Positions 9,239-18,908 of a stretch of DNA of 64,000 nt are shown in pieces. The notes beneath the pieces were generated by a model that saw only the letters and a program-made list of their open reading frames with translations, made no database searches and had not been told where the DNA came from. Positions within the stretch are counted from its first letter, which is position 1. Each line of letters starts with the position of its first letter. The translations under genes were made by a program, and so were the position numbers. This DNA comes from Rhodococcus ruber. GTDB taxonomy: Bacteria; Actinomycetota; Actinomycetes; Mycobacteriales; Mycobacteriaceae. The stretch is from contig NZ_JAPWIJ010000010.1 in the NCBI RefSeq assembly GCF_027270735.1, positions 124,001 through 188,000 of the forward strand, in the 5' to 3' direction.

Positions 9239-10693
9239 CTACTTAGTCGGCAGTGCAGCCGCCTGTGGGTCCGGAGCAACCCCGTCGTGCATCGTCAGGG
9301 CCTGGCCGCGCCCGAGAGTGGGACCGCTACCGAGCAATTGCAGGATCGGCCACGGTGCCGGTGCGGGTGGACCGAACCCCAGCGCCGACGCGGCTTCGCT
9401 GCCCTCGACGCCGTAGCGAACCCCGGTGTCGGCCACGAAGAAGACGCTGTCCTGACGGGTACTGGATGTCGAGATTCCGGTGCTGCGGACGAACCCGCCA
9501 CTGCCGGGTGCCAGATAGACCTGATCCACGGCGTCACCTCCGCCATCGGACTGAGCAAGTGTGACCGGCTGCGCGCCGGACTCGAGCGGTAGTCCGCGAC
9601 CGGCGGACTCCACGAGTCGAGCGGACGGGCCACCGTCGGCCACCTCGAGTGGTTCCCAGGTGAGACAGTTGACAGGTCGCTCACCGGCGTCGACGATGAC
9701 GGGAGTCGTCGCCGGAAATGTCGAGACCGAAAGCCCCACTGAAGTTTTCGGCGCATCTCGGAGAACGTCGGGGTTCACCGCTGCGATGTCGGGACTGCCT
9801 TGCGAGTCCGTGAACTTGATGAGCAGTGCCGCCGTTTCGCTGATCGCTTGAATACCGTCCTCGAGTACGACGTAGTACTGGACGTCGCGACCGGCGACCT
9901 TGACGACCGACCCGATCGGTCGACCGTCGAACGGAAACTGCGGAGCCTCTCCCGCGCGGGGAATGAACGGTGCCGCGACAGCCGGCGACTGCGGCACCGA
10001 ATTGAGTAGACCGACACTGACCGGTGACGGCGTGGCTTCCTCGAGCCCCAGTGCACGGATCACTGCCCGGTCCGCCAGATCGACCGGCGACTTCGTTCCG
10101 TCGTGCACGAGGTACGCCGTTCCGTTCGACGTCCACAGAAATGCCTCGGTATCGGCAAGTGGCGCTGCGCTGTCGTCGTATCGGAGATCACCCGCGACGA
10201 CCGTGGTCGAGGTGACCCCTGCGATCGGATCGAGTGTGTCGCACACAGACCATGCTTCGGCTCGGCCGTCGGCGTCGTGCGGCAGCGCTGACGGCGCGCC
10301 AGGAATGCCCACCAGCGCTCCGCGAGGCCTGGACGCGAGCTCGGATTCCTTCACCGTCAACGGGTCGTCGGGCTTGCCGACCACCAACCTGGCCGAGGCG
10401 AGATTGAGCACCGGATGGAAGACGTCGTCCACTTTCACGAACATGGCGGCCGAGTCCTTACCGACCACGATCGAGGCATCGCCGATCTTGTCCTGCGGCC
10501 GAAACAGCGCCAGCGCAGCGCATCCCGCCAAACCGACGCAGGCGATCACCACGCCCACCAGCAGTGCACGGGACTGCGACTTCATCGGATCGTGCAGCAT
10601 TCGGGCATCACGCCTGATCAGCGCGTGTTCCATTCGGCGCACGAGAAAGCGGTAGCCGCCAACCTGCCACTTCGTTGTGGGCGTCGACGCCAC
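9239..10693 (-). CDS. eccB: type VII secretion protein EccB
   Basis: EccB is the single-pass T7SS membrane-complex subunit with a large periplasmic part. The 484-residue protein opens with TPTTKWQVGGYRFLVRRMEHA, the hallmark EccB N-terminus, followed by one membrane helix at about residues 43-64. The remaining 400 residues form the extracytoplasmic repeat domain (for example SARLVVGKPDDP and the LTWEPL segment). It is transcribed toward mycP and away from eccE, so its promoter lies in the 10694-10826 gap that it shares with eccE. Confidence 0.95.
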   Translation of the reverse strand: MASTPTTKWQVGGYRFLVRRMEHALIRRDARMLHDPMKSQSRALLVGVVIACVGLAGCAALALFRPQDKIGDASIVVGKDSAAMFVKVDDVFHPVLNLASARLVVGKPDDPLTVKESELASRPRGALVGIPGAPSALPHDADGRAEAWSVCDTLDPIAGVTSTTVVAGDLRYDDSAAPLADTEAFLWTSNGTAYLVHDGTKSPVDLADRAVIRALGLEEATPSPVSVGLLNSVPQSPAVAAPFIPRAGEAPQFPFDGRPIGSVVKVAGRDVQYYVVLEDGIQAISETAALLIKFTDSQGSPDIAAVNPDVLRDAPKTSVGLSVSTFPATTPVIVDAGERPVNCLTWEPLEVADGGPSARLVESAGRGLPLESGAQPVTLAQSDGGGDAVDQVYLAPGSGGFVRSTGISTSSTRQDSVFFVADTGVRYGVEGSEAASALGFGPPAPAPWPILQLLGSGPTLGRGQALTMHDGVAPDPQAAALPTK

Positions 10694-10826
10694 AGTTCCT
10701 CCCCAGGATTCGATCGGACCCGATCCCCAATCGGGTCACGCGACACAGTACAGTTCGTCCGCACACCTCGGCGACCGCATCGGCGGCGATCGACGGCTGA
10801 TGCAACCTTCGGGGGGAGGGTTCGAG

Positions 10827-12521
10827 ATGGCACGTACGGGTTCCATTGCGCTCGGGCGCACCGCGGTGCCTTTCGCCGCGCCTACGCTCCGACGCGTGAT
10901 CACGGCCGAGACCGCTGCTGCGGCAACGAGTCTTGCGTTGCTCGCAGCGCAGGTGCGGCCCCTGTGGGCAGTTCTCGCCGCTGCGGCGGTGGCACTCGTT
11001 CCGTTCGTGACCGTTCGTCGCAGACCGATCGTCGACTGGTTCCGGGTCCTCTGCCGATTCCTCGCGAACCGCTTTCCCGATGTAGGTGTGACCACCGATC
11101 ACCACGACACGACGGGCCAGGCCATCGGTGTCCACTGGCAGCGGAGCACGGTCACCTGCATCATCGAGATCCTCCCGCCCGAGCACACGACGACGGTTCT
11201 CGGCAGGGCGAGTGCGGACACGCGGTACACCCTCCCCATCCAGACGCTGGCGTCGTGTTTTCGGCAACACGACATCGCTGTCTCGTCGATCGACATCACC
11301 GCACTCGGATTTCGCAGCTCTTCCGGTTCTGCCGCCACCGAGGTGTACGAGGGGCTCATCGGTCCGCTACCGGCTGTGGCGACGCGGACGGTGTGGGTAG
11401 CAGTCACTCTCGACGTGCGCGCCAATGCTCGGGCCATCGAGGTCAGAGGTGGAAGCCGGGCAGGGGCAGCGCGCACCGCCGTCGTGGCGACCACGCGCGT
11501 CCTGCGTGCTCTCCAGGCCGATGGACTGTCCTCGCGGCTGCTCACGACTGCACAACTTCGATCGGCGGTGTTGCACCTCTGCCGGGGAGTGAGTACGGAC
11601 GATCTGACACAGACGTGGTCGACGGCACCCTTGCCGGGTGTGTCCAGCGTCGGGTTCGGAATAGACTGCAGCGCAATCACTGCCGAAGACATTGCCACTC
11701 TGTGGTCGACACCCTCCCTGGGGACGACGATGACTTTCCATCTGCAGCCGACCCGCGACAACGGAAAGCTTCGTATCCGTGGATCGTGCAGATTCGCCGC
11801 CCGCACACGGGTAGCGAAACCTTCTGTCCGCGCAACGACCTCGATGAGCGGAAGTCACCGAGACGGTATCCTCGCGCAACTACCGCTGGCCGTTCCCGGG
11901 CTGACGTCCCTGTCCCCCAGTACAACTCTCGAGGTATCGAGGCTCGCCGAGTTGGATCTTCCGGTGAGCGGCTGTGGCCAGCTCCTGGGTTCCGACGCAG
12001 CCGGACACGGAGTCGCGGTGCGATTGTTCGGGCCGGGTCTGGCCCGGGTCAGGATCGCCGGGGAACTCTACCTCGCCCAGCAACTGCTGTTTCGCGCCAT
12101 CGCTACGGGAGCCAGAGTTCTCGTTCGGAGCGACCGCCCGCACGCATGGCGATCACTTCTCGACGCGATAGGTGCCCCCGACCGCCTGTCCGTCGACGGC
12201 CACACGATCCGATCTCGAACGGCGTACGACGTGATCCTGAACGACTTCGCTGACGGATCCGAACCGACTGAACAGCAGAGACTTTCGGGTGCCACCGTCA
12301 TGTTCTTGACCGAGCATGTGCCGAGGAACGACGGCACGGGACAGGTGCGCGGACTGCCACGCCCGCACTGGGACGTGTCGATAGTTCAACCGCACGCGTC
12401 GGGGGATCGGATCAGGGTCCTCTCGGGCCCACTCGACGTCGAACTGACACTGGTGACGATCCCTCAGGAAACGGCGTTCATAGGTCGACCACGAAGTCGA
12501 CGCTCGGTCGTGCGTGCCTGA
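10827..12521 (+). CDS. eccE: type VII secretion protein EccE
   Basis: EccE is the peripheral membrane subunit of the T7SS core complex. The ATG at 10827 is preceded by a very strong ribosome binding site (GGGGGGAGGG, 10811-10820) and gives 564 residues; the frame is open further upstream but without a site. Two hydrophobic helices near residues 30-65 are followed by WFRVLCRFL and a soluble domain containing the EccE-like segment GQAIGVHWQRSTVTCIIEI. Mycobacterium tuberculosis ESX-4 lacks EccE, whereas ESX-4 loci of several other actinobacteria keep it, so this is a complete B-C-D-E-MycP set. It converges with the downstream FMN reductase gene. Confidence 0.85.
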   Translation: MARTGSIALGRTAVPFAAPTLRRVITAETAAAATSLALLAAQVRPLWAVLAAAAVALVPFVTVRRRPIVDWFRVLCRFLANRFPDVGVTTDHHDTTGQAIGVHWQRSTVTCIIEILPPEHTTTVLGRASADTRYTLPIQTLASCFRQHDIAVSSIDITALGFRSSSGSAATEVYEGLIGPLPAVATRTVWVAVTLDVRANARAIEVRGGSRAGAARTAVVATTRVLRALQADGLSSRLLTTAQLRSAVLHLCRGVSTDDLTQTWSTAPLPGVSSVGFGIDCSAITAEDIATLWSTPSLGTTMTFHLQPTRDNGKLRIRGSCRFAARTRVAKPSVRATTSMSGSHRDGILAQLPLAVPGLTSLSPSTTLEVSRLAELDLPVSGCGQLLGSDAAGHGVAVRLFGPGLARVRIAGELYLAQQLLFRAIATGARVLVRSDRPHAWRSLLDAIGAPDRLSVDGHTIRSRTAYDVILNDFADGSEPTEQQRLSGATVMFLTEHVPRNDGTGQVRGLPRPHWDVSIVQPHASGDRIRVLSGPLDVELTLVTIPQETAFIGRPRSRRSVVRA

Positions 12522-12528
12522 CGGAAGC

Positions 12529-13086
12529 TCAGCCCGGATAGTCCCTTCGGTCCCGTGCCTCGGCCACCGCTCCGGCCCACCACTCGACTTGGTCGAGCAG
12601 TCGACCCAGAGCATCGACGGCAGCGGCATCGTCGATACCACCCTCGTCGTCGAACCGCTTGCGTACTCGATGCACCGATACGGCGTCTCGAACGGACACC
12701 ATGTGCAGTTCCGCAGTGATCTGTCGTAGTTGTTCGGTAGCTCTGATACCGCCGCCGAGACCTCCGTAGGACACGAATCCCACCGGCTTGGTACGCCACT
12801 CGTGCTTCACGGTGTCGAGCGCCGTCTTCAACGATCCGGGAACGCCGTGGTTGTACTCGGGCGTGACGAACACGAACGCGTCGCAAGCCCCGATCGTCGC
12901 GGTGAAGCGCTCGGTGTCGTCGTTCGGGACCAAATTGCCGGGCAGCTCGAAGTCGGCCAGGTCCACGTCGACCACCTCGAGGGTCGCGCGCTCGGCGGCG
13001 ACGCTGCGGACCCAGGCCGCGACCGTGGGCCCTATGCGCCCGGCGCGGACACTACCGACGACGATAGCTAGTTGTATCGGCTGCAT
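12529..13086 (-). CDS. NAD(P)H-dependent FMN reductase family protein
   Basis: This 185-residue flavodoxin-fold protein is of the NADPH-dependent FMN/quinone reductase family. The FMN phosphate-binding loop is GSVRAGRIGPTVAAW near residue 11, and the second family signature TPEYNHGVPGSLKTALD lies near residue 74. These enzymes reduce FMN, quinones or azo compounds with NAD(P)H; the physiological substrate here is not evident. It stands alone, convergent with eccE and 30 bases downstream of truA, and could be read through from the truA promoter. Confidence 0.88.
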   Translation of the reverse strand: MQPIQLAIVVGSVRAGRIGPTVAAWVRSVAAERATLEVVDVDLADFELPGNLVPNDDTERFTATIGACDAFVFVTPEYNHGVPGSLKTALDTVKHEWRTKPVGFVSYGGLGGGIRATEQLRQITAELHMVSVRDAVSVHRVRKRFDDEGGIDDAAAVDALGRLLDQVEWWAGAVAEARDRRDYPG

Positions 13087-13116
13087 CGTTCCGACAGTAG
13101 CCCCGGAGCCGGTTCG

Positions 13117-13953
13117 TCAGCCCTCTCCCCCACAGCATCCGTCGGCCGAGATCGCAGTTCGCACCTCTCGGGTGGCCGCGTTCCGTGCGGCCAGCATGTC
13201 GGACGCCGGATAGTCGACGCGGACCAACGAGAGTCCGTGTGCCGGAGCCACTGTCACCTCGCTGGAGCGATCGCGCCGCGTCAGCAGAGACCGCGCCCAA
13301 TCCGGGGTTCGACGTCCTTCCCCCACGGCCTGCATGGCACCGACCAGGCTGCGCACCATCGACCAGCAGAACGCATCGGCGCTGACGTACGCGGTGAGGC
13401 GATCACCGTCGCGTTCCCAGTCGAAGCGCTGCAGTTCTCGCACCGTGGTGGCACCGTCTCGCCTCTTGCAGAACGCCGCGAAATCGTGCAGTCCGATCAG
13501 TGCCTGCGACGCCTCGCGTACGGCGTCCAGATCGATGTGCCGTGGCCAGGAGACAACCCCGGCCACGTCGAGGGGGTCGACTCCGTACAGTGCGGTGCCG
13601 AATCGGTACTCGTAGTGTCGGCGAAACGCCGAGAAGCGAGCGTCGAAATCGCGGGAGACGGTGCTGATCGCTCGGACTCGAACATCGGTGGGCAGAAACC
13701 GTGCCATTCGCCGGACCAGTCGGTCGTAATCATCCGGAACCTCGACGGCATCGAAGTGTGCCACCTGACCGGACGCGTGTACTCCCGCGTCGGTTCGGCC
13801 GGCGACCGTCAGCTCGATGGGTTGGCGAAGAACGGTGGAGAAGGCTTCTTCGAGCACGCCGCAGACCGTACGGATACCTGGTTGACGCGCCCATCCGGAG
13901 AAGTTCGTGCCGTCGTAGGAGATGTCGAGCCGAAATCTGGTGGGTACCGACAA
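13117..13953 (-). CDS. truA: tRNA pseudouridine(38-40) synthase TruA
   Basis: TruA isomerises uridines 38-40 of the tRNA anticodon stem. The protein begins [20 protein letters not shown] and carries the catalytic Asp in the motif [10 protein letters not shown]. Its C-terminal half has the usual [14 protein letters not shown] segment. The TTG at 13953 gives 278 residues and has GGGGAAGG about ten bases upstream. An alternative TTG at 14013 would add 20 residues, but those codons lie inside the strong hairpin that follows rplQ, so I prefer the shorter form. Start uncertain, identity certain. Confidence 0.9.
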   Translation of the reverse strand: MSVPTRFRLDISYDGTNFSGWARQPGIRTVCGVLEEAFSTVLRQPIELTVAGRTDAGVHASGQVAHFDAVEVPDDYDRLVRRMARFLPTDVRVRAISTVSRDFDARFSAFRRHYEYRFGTALYGVDPLDVAGVVSWPRHIDLDAVREASQALIGLHDFAAFCKRRDGATTVRELQRFDWERDGDRLTAYVSADAFCWSMVRSLVGAMQAVGEGRRTPDWARSLLTRRDRSSEVTVAPAHGLSLVRVDYPASDMLAARNAATREVRTAISADGCCGGEG

Positions 13954-13993
13954 AGCGGGCCCGCCTTCCCCTGGGGGAATGGCGGGCCCGCTT
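13953..13993 (-). terminator. hairpin terminator downstream of rplQ
   Basis: A 13-bp perfect stem (AAGCGGGCCCGCC / GGCGGGCCCGCTT) encloses a loop that itself pairs (TTCCCC/GGGGAA). It lies 25 bases after the rplQ stop on the minus strand and just before the likely truA start. This marks the end of the infA-rplQ unit; some read-through into truA is likely. Confidence 0.8.
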
Positions 13994-14018
13994 CGATCGT
14001 GCGCGGAGCTCAAAAGGA

Positions 14019-14606
14019 CTAGTCCTTCTTTGCTTCCTCGGCCTCGGGAGCGTCCGACGCGTGAGCGTCGTTGTCCTCGATGCCGTCGATGACTGCGTCG
14101 GCGTTCGCTACCTCGGAGTCCGTTGCGTCGGCTTCGACAGCCTCGACGACGTTCTCTTCGGTCGCTTCGTCGGCCGGAGCCTCGGTTGCGGCGGGAGCAG
14201 CCTTCGATGCCTTCACGCGGCGTGCGCGATCGGCTTCGTTGGACACCGTCTGCTCGTTGACGAGCTCGATGATGGCCATCGGCGAGTTGTCACCCTTGCG
14301 GGGGACGGTCTTGATGATGCGCGTGTAGCCACCGTCGCGATCGGCGAAGAAAGGCCCGATCTCGGCGAAGAGCTTGTGCACGACATCTTTGTTGTTGATC
14401 GTCTTGAGAACCTCACGACGATGCGCAAGATCACCCTTTTTGGCGTGGGTGACGAGCTTCTCGGCGTGGGGACGAAGGCGCTTGGCCTTCGACTCGGTGG
14501 TGGTGATGCGGCCGTGCTCGAAGAGTGACGTCGCCAGGTTGGCCAGGATGGCCTTCTGGTGCGACGCCGACCCGCCGAGACGGCGGCCCTTGGTGGGCTT
14601 GGGCAT
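14019..14606 (-). CDS. rplQ: 50S ribosomal protein L17
   Basis: L17 lines the peptide exit region of the 50S subunit. The ATG at 14606 has AGGAG upstream and gives 195 residues starting [17 protein letters not shown], the conserved L17 opening. Residues 1-120 are the ribosomal domain; the remaining 75 residues form an Ala/Glu/Asp-rich acidic tail (for example [18 protein letters not shown]), an extension common in actinomycetes and likely disordered. It is the last gene of the alpha-type unit and is followed by a strong terminator. Confidence 0.97.
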   Translation of the reverse strand: MPKPTKGRRLGGSASHQKAILANLATSLFEHGRITTTESKAKRLRPHAEKLVTHAKKGDLAHRREVLKTINNKDVVHKLFAEIGPFFADRDGGYTRIIKTVPRKGDNSPMAIIELVNEQTVSNEADRARRVKASKAAPAATEAPADEATEENVVEAVEADATDSEVANADAVIDGIEDNDAHASDAPEAEEAKKD

Positions 14607-14640
14607 GATGAATCTCCTAGTAAGAGCTCCAGCGAGCTGA

Positions 14641-15705
14641 TTACAGCTGTTCTGTCTCGGCGTAGTCCTGCTCGGCACCTTCGGTGTCGCTGAAGGAGCC
14701 GGCGTCGGTGTCACTCCACGTACCCGTGGTGGCGTCGTAGCCAGGCACGGTGGTCGGATCGAACGACGCGGGGCTGTCCTTGAGGGAGAGGCCGAGCGAA
14801 TGCAGCTTGACCTTCACCTCGTCGATGGACTTCTGCCCGAAGTTACGGATGTCGAGCAGATCGGACTCGGTACGACCAACCAGCTCACCGACGGTGTGAA
14901 CACCCTCGCGCTTGAGGCAGTTGTAGGAACGGACGGTGAGGTCCAGATCCTCGATGGGGAGTCCGAAGGAAGCGATGTGATCGGCCTCGGCGGGCGAGGG
15001 TCCGATCTCGATGCCTTCTGCTTCGACGTTCAGCTCACGGGCGAGGCCGAAGAGCTCAACCAGGGTCTTGCCCGCCGAAGCGAGCGCGTCCCGCGCGGTG
15101 ATGGAATTCTTGGTTTCCACGTCGAGAACGAGCCGATCGAAGTCGGTGCGCTGCTCGACGCGGGTGGCCTCCACCTTGTAGGTGACCTTGAGCACGGGCG
15201 AGTAGATCGAGTCGACCGGAATACGGCCGATCTCGGCACCCGATGCCTTGTTCTGAACGGCGGGGACGTAGCCGCGACCGCGCTCGACGACGAGCTCGAT
15301 CTCCAACTTGCCCTTGTCGTTCAGGGTCGCAATGTGCAGATCAGGGTTGTTCACCGTCACGCCGGCCGGGGGAACGATGTCGCCTGCGGTGACAGCGCCG
15401 GGGCCCTGCTTGCGGACGTACATGGTGACCGGTTCGTCTTCTTCGGAGCTCACGACGAGGCCCTTGAGGTTCAGGATGATGTCGGTGACATCTTCCTTCA
15501 CACCGGGGACCGTGGTGAATTCGTGGAGAACACCGTCGATACGGATGCTGGTGACAGCAGCGCCGGGGATCGACGAGAGCAGAGTGCGGCGGAGCGAGTT
15601 GCCGAGTGTGTAACCGAAGCCGGGCTCGAGCGGCTCGATGACGAATTTCGAGCGGTTGTCGGCGATGACCTCTTCGGTCAGCGTCGGGCGCTGTGAAATG
15701 AGCAT
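14641..15705 (-). CDS. rpoA: DNA-directed RNA polymerase alpha subunit
   Basis: RpoA starts RNA polymerase assembly and contacts UP elements and activators. The 354-residue protein begins [13 protein letters not shown]; the N-terminal dimerisation domain has [20 protein letters not shown] near residue 32. The C-terminal domain (about 255-320) contains [13 protein letters not shown] and the helix-hairpin-helix region [13 protein letters not shown]. An acidic tail ends the chain. It lies between rpsD and rplQ in the usual alpha-operon order. Confidence 0.98.
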   Translation of the reverse strand: MLISQRPTLTEEVIADNRSKFVIEPLEPGFGYTLGNSLRRTLLSSIPGAAVTSIRIDGVLHEFTTVPGVKEDVTDIILNLKGLVVSSEEDEPVTMYVRKQGPGAVTAGDIVPPAGVTVNNPDLHIATLNDKGKLEIELVVERGRGYVPAVQNKASGAEIGRIPVDSIYSPVLKVTYKVEATRVEQRTDFDRLVLDVETKNSITARDALASAGKTLVELFGLARELNVEAEGIEIGPSPAEADHIASFGLPIEDLDLTVRSYNCLKREGVHTVGELVGRTESDLLDIRNFGQKSIDEVKVKLHSLGLSLKDSPASFDPTTVPGYDATTGTWSDTDAGSFSDTEGAEQDYAETEQL

Positions 15706-15723
15706 TGTGTGTTCCTCCTGTAC

Positions 15724-15796
15724 GGGCGTCCGCTATTTGACGCCCACGTGTGGAGGCGAAGACGCATGTGAGCCTCGCGAGGAGACTCACATGCGT
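15724..15796 (-). promoter_or_regulatory. two hairpins between rpsD and rpoA
   Basis: The 99-base gap between rpsD and rpoA contains two inverted repeats. One is GGGCGTC / GACGCCC (15724-15744, 7 bp). The other is ACGCATGTGAG / CTCACATGCGT (15762-15796, 11 bp) whose loop holds a further small palindrome, CCTCGCGAGG. Neither is followed by a T-run on the minus strand, so they look like mRNA processing or attenuation structures rather than full terminators. They could set the ratio of S4 to RNA polymerase alpha. Confidence 0.55.
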
Positions 15797-15804
15797 GCTG
15801 CGCC

Positions 15805-16410
15805 TTACTTCGAGTAGTACTCGACGATGAGCTGCTCCTGGAGCGGCACGTCGATCTGTGCGCGCTCCGGTACCCGGTGAACCAGGATGCGAAGACGGTT
15901 GGGAACGACCTGCAGCCACGGTGCGACCGGACGATCGCCGTAGCTCTCGCGGGCGATCTGGATCGGCAGTGTCTGTGCGGACTTCTCGCGGACATCGATG
16001 ATGTCGTACTGCGAGACGCGGTAGCTGGGGATGTCCACTCGCTTGTTGTTCACGAGGAAGTGGCCGTGGGTGACCAGCTGGCGTGCCTGACGACGCGTGC
16101 GTGCGAGACCTGCACGGTAGACGACGTTGTCGAGACGAGTCTCGAGGATGGTCAGCAGGTTCTCACCGGTCTTGCCGGCGGCCCTGTTGGCCTCCTTGTA
16201 GTACAGACGGAACTGCTTCTCCATGACGCCGTAGGTGAAGCGAGCCTTCTGCTTCTCCTGCAGCTGGAGCAGGTACTCGCTCTCCTTGATCCGCGCGCGG
16301 CCGTGCTGGCCCGGCGGGTAGGGACGGCGCTCGAACGCCTGGTCGCCTCCGACGAGGTCGACGCGCAGACGACGCGACTTGCGGGTGATAGGACCGGTAT
16401 AACGTGCCAT
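15805..16410 (-). CDS. rpsD: 30S ribosomal protein S4
   Basis: S4 nucleates 30S assembly at the 16S 5' domain. The 201-residue protein starts MARYTGPITRKSRRLRVDLV and has the S4 RNA-binding domain near residues 92-155 (RLDNVVYRAGLARTRRQARQ). There is no N-terminal zinc-binding Cys cluster, so this is the Cys-free form. It is followed by a hairpin-containing gap before rpoA. Confidence 0.98.
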   Translation of the reverse strand: MARYTGPITRKSRRLRVDLVGGDQAFERRPYPPGQHGRARIKESEYLLQLQEKQKARFTYGVMEKQFRLYYKEANRAAGKTGENLLTILETRLDNVVYRAGLARTRRQARQLVTHGHFLVNNKRVDIPSYRVSQYDIIDVREKSAQTLPIQIARESYGDRPVAPWLQVVPNRLRILVHRVPERAQIDVPLQEQLIVEYYSK

Positions 16411-16431
16411 TTTCTAAACCTTTCCTTCCCG

Positions 16432-16845
16432 CTAGACCCGACGCCGCTTGGGCGGACGGCAGCCGTTGTGCGGCTGAGGGGTGACATCGGAGATGGTGCC
16501 GACTTCGAGGCCAGCAGCCTGAAGCGAGCGGATAGCGGTCTCACGGCCGGAGCCGGGACCCTTGACGAACACGTCGACCTTCTTGACGCCGTGCTCCTGT
16601 GCCTTGCGCGCAGCGTTCTCGGCTGCGAGCTGTGCGGCGAACGGAGTCGACTTACGCGAGCCCTTGAAGCCCACGTGTCCCGAGGACGCCCACGAGATGA
16701 CGTTTCCGGCGGGGTCGGTGATCGACACGATCGTGTTGTTGAACGTGCTCTTGATGTGCGCAGATCCGTGCGGGACGTTCTTCTTGTCCCTGCGACGCGT
16801 CTTCTGCGCCTTCTTCGGACCGGTACCGCGTGCTTTGGGGGGCAT
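16432..16845 (-). CDS. rpsK: 30S ribosomal protein S11
   Basis: S11 sits on the 30S platform near the mRNA exit. It has 137 residues, with the conserved [16 protein letters not shown] segment near residue 30 and the basic C-terminus [15 protein letters not shown]. Its ATG overlaps the rpsM stop by one base (TAATG). Confidence 0.98.
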   Translation of the reverse strand: MPPKARGTGPKKAQKTRRRDKKNVPHGSAHIKSTFNNTIVSITDPAGNVISWASSGHVGFKGSRKSTPFAAQLAAENAARKAQEHGVKKVDVFVKGPGSGRETAIRSLQAAGLEVGTISDVTPQPHNGCRPPKRRRV

Positions 16846-17219
16846 TACTTCGCCTTCTTCTTGCCGGCAATGGTGCGCTTGGGTCCCTTACGGGTACGCG
16901 CATTGGTCTTGGTGCGCTGTCCACGGACGGGCAGACCACGACGGTGGCGAAGACCCTGGTAGCAGCCGATTTCGATCTTGCGACGGATGTCGGCCTGAAC
17001 CTCGCGGCGCAGGTCGCCCTCGACCTTGAGGGACTCGTTGATGTAATCGCTGAGCTTGCGCAGATCGTCGTCGCCGAGATCCTTGCTTCGCAGGTCGGGG
17101 CTGACGCCCGTCGCTGTGAGGATCTCCTTGGAGCGGGTACGGCCGACGCCGTAGATGTAAGTCAGTGCGATCTCCATGCGCTTTTCGCGCGGCAGATCCA
17201 CACCTGCGAGACGTGCCAT
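16845..17219 (-). CDS. rpsM: 30S ribosomal protein S13
   Basis: S13 forms the head bridge of the 30S subunit and contacts P-site tRNA. It has 124 residues, starts [20 protein letters not shown], and has the helix-two-turn-helix region typical of the family and the signature [20 protein letters not shown] near the C-terminus. It precedes rpsK with a one-base overlap and is 204 bases from rpmJ. Confidence 0.98.
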   Translation of the reverse strand: MARLAGVDLPREKRMEIALTYIYGVGRTRSKEILTATGVSPDLRSKDLGDDDLRKLSDYINESLKVEGDLRREVQADIRRKIEIGCYQGLRHRRGLPVRGQRTKTNARTRKGPKRTIAGKKKAK

Positions 17220-17319
17220 GTGGCATTTCCTTTTCTTGTCCGGAGGTCTGCTCCCAGTCCGTCCCCTGTGTCCTTCTCACCGCTGGGGTGTGAAGCGTCT
17301 TTCAACCAACTCAGTGGGG

Positions 17320-17339
17320 CCCCGGCCTCCGTGCCGGGG
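17320..17339 (-). promoter_or_regulatory. hairpin in the rpmJ-rpsM gap
   Basis: A 7-bp GC stem (CCCCGGC / GCCGGGG) with a 6-base loop lies about 85 bases after the rpmJ stop and 100 bases before the rpsM start, on the minus strand. There is no T-run. The 204-base gap is long for this cluster, and a leader for the rpsM-rpsK-rpsD-rpoA genes is a reasonable guess. Confidence 0.4.
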
Positions 17340-17423
17340 GTATGCCGCAACGCGTATGTCGCGGTTGGTGCTGGGAGGTCATCTTCTAGCTGTTGCCAAG
17401 CCGACGTGCGAAAAGCTCGGTGG

Positions 17424-17537
17424 TTATCCCTGACGCTGCTTGTGACGCAGGTTGTCGCAGATCACCATGACGCGCCCGTTACGACGAATCACCTTGCACT
17501 TCTCACAGATCTTCTTGACGCTCGGCTGAACCTTCAC
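17424..17537 (-). CDS. rpmJ: 50S ribosomal protein L36
   Basis: This is the 37-residue L36, [20 protein letters not shown] then a basic tail. It has the zinc-binding set CxxC (Cys11, Cys14), Cys27 and His32 of the zinc-containing form. The start is a GTG with GGAG about 13 bases upstream. It is too short for many gene finders but lies in the standard infA-rpmJ-rpsM order. Confidence 0.96.
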   Translation of the reverse strand: MKVQPSVKKICEKCKVIRRNGRVMVICDNLRHKQRQG

Positions 17538-17625
17538 GTCGTTGATCTCCTGTGTGTAGCTCGGCCCACTGCACGCAGCAGAACCGAGCATGGTTCCCCC
17601 CGACCGGACGTGGCCGGGGAAGCTC

Positions 17626-17847
17626 TTACTTGTAGCGGTAAACGATGCGTCCACGCGTGAGGTCGTAGGGCGAGAGCTCTACGACGACGCGATCCTCGGG
17701 AAGGATGCGGATGTAGTGCTGACGCATCTTTCCGCTGATGTGAGCGAGTACCTTGTGGCCGTTCTCGAGCTCAATGCGAAACATCGCATTGGGCAGTGGT
17801 TCGACTACTCGGCCCTCTACCTCGATAGCACCGTCTTTCTTGGCCAT
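17626..17847 (-). CDS. infA: translation initiation factor IF-1
   Basis: IF-1 is an OB-fold protein of 73 residues that blocks the A site during initiation. The start [20 protein letters not shown] and the segment [19 protein letters not shown] are canonical. The ATG at 17847 is used; the open frame extends upstream without similarity. A promoter-like pair lies about 160 bases upstream, so infA heads the unit running to rplQ. Confidence 0.98.
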   Translation of the reverse strand: MAKKDGAIEVEGRVVEPLPNAMFRIELENGHKVLAHISGKMRQHYIRILPEDRVVVELSPYDLTRGRIVYRYK

Positions 17848-18008
17848 ATCCTCCGCGATCCTGGCTCTCACACCTGGTTGATTGCATCTGTTTCCGTTAC
17901 GGTGATGCCTACTGACCGGCCCGAGTGAACGAGACGGCGTGTCGCCGGAACAGCTCACGGGCCTTCGAGGCACGCAAACATCCGGTACGCAGGGCGCACC
18001 GTCGGTCA

Positions 18009-18037
18009 ATGTTACCGGCAAAGACCCGGGGGGCCAA
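18009..18037 (-). promoter_or_regulatory. predicted promoter of the infA-rpmJ-rpsM-rpsK-rpsD-rpoA-rplQ unit
   Basis: On the minus strand a -35 box TTGGCC (18032-18037) and a -10 box TAACAT (18009-18014) are separated by 17 bases. They fall in the 266-base gap between map and infA, where no gene was found. The sequence after the -10 box (TGACCG) resembles that of the rplN promoter. Confidence 0.55.
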
Positions 18038-18113
18038 ATGAGTGCGCGCCGACTGGTTTGACCAGCGTCGCAGCGTAGCGGGACCGCACCTGTGGTCGCC
18101 TGAACCGAAGTTC

Positions 18114-18908
18114 CTAGGGACGCACAGTGAGTATCCGAGGTCCGTCCTCGGTCACGGCCACCGTGTGCTCCCAATGCGCAGAGCGCGATCCGTCCGTGGT
18201 GACGACGGTCCACCCGTCCTCGAGGATGTCGGTGTCGTAGGTTCCGAGCGTCAGCATCGGTTCGATCGCGAGCGTCGATCCGACAACCAACTCCGGGCCC
18301 TTACCCGGTGCACCCTCGTTCGCCAGGAACGGATCCATGTGCATCTCGCGGCCGATTCCGTGGCCGCCGTAACCGTCGACGATTCCATACTTTCTGCCGT
18401 GCGCTTTTTCTGCCGCATGTGTTCCGGACTCGATGGCGTGCGACACGTCGGTGAGTCGGTTACCAGGAAGCATTGCCGCGATACCGGCTTCCATCGACAG
18501 TCTCGTCGCCTCGCTCAGCATCGCATCTGCCTCGATGATGTCTCCGACGCCGAACGTCCACGCGGAGTCTCCGTGCCACCCGTCGAGTACAGCACCACAG
18601 TCGATCGACACCAGATCACCTGCAGCCAAAATTTCGTCTGCGGACGGAATGCCGTGCACTACACGGTCGTTCACCGAGGAACAGATGCTGCCGGTGAAGC
18701 CGTGGTACCCGAGAAACGACGGAACGGCCCCGGCGTCCCTGATCACCGCTTCGGCCACTCGATCGAGTTCGAGTGTCGAGACCCCGGGAACCGCCGCGTT
18801 TCTGACGGCAACCAGCGCAGCACCCACGACCGCACCGGCGGCCGCCATGGCGTCCAGCTCACCTGCGCTACGGAAAGGTACGACTTTGCGTTTCCGGCCG
18901 AACGCCAT
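18114..18908 (-). CDS. map: type I methionine aminopeptidase
   Basis: MetAP removes the initiator Met from nascent proteins. It has 264 residues of the short type I form, beginning [20 protein letters not shown]. The metal ligands are visible: Asp in [17 protein letters not shown], Asp in the same segment, the His in GHGIGREMH, and Glu in AIEPML and WEHTVAV. The start overlaps the adk stop (TAATG). It is the last gene of the secY-adk-map unit. Confidence 0.97.
   Translation of the reverse strand: MAFGRKRKVVPFRSAGELDAMAAAGAVVGAALVAVRNAAVPGVSTLELDRVAEAVIRDAGAVPSFLGYHGFTGSICSSVNDRVVHGIPSADEILAAGDLVSIDCGAVLDGWHGDSAWTFGVGDIIEADAMLSEATRLSMEAGIAAMLPGNRLTDVSHAIESGTHAAEKAHGRKYGIVDGYGGHGIGREMHMDPFLANEGAPGKGPELVVGSTLAIEPMLTLGTYDTDILEDGWTVVTTDGSRSAHWEHTVAVTEDGPRILTVRP

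Noticed and set aside
10415..12253. A 612-codon open frame overlapping eccE
   Set aside because: Shadow frame rich in Arg/His/Gly; the eccE frame has membrane helices, a strong ribosome binding site and family features.
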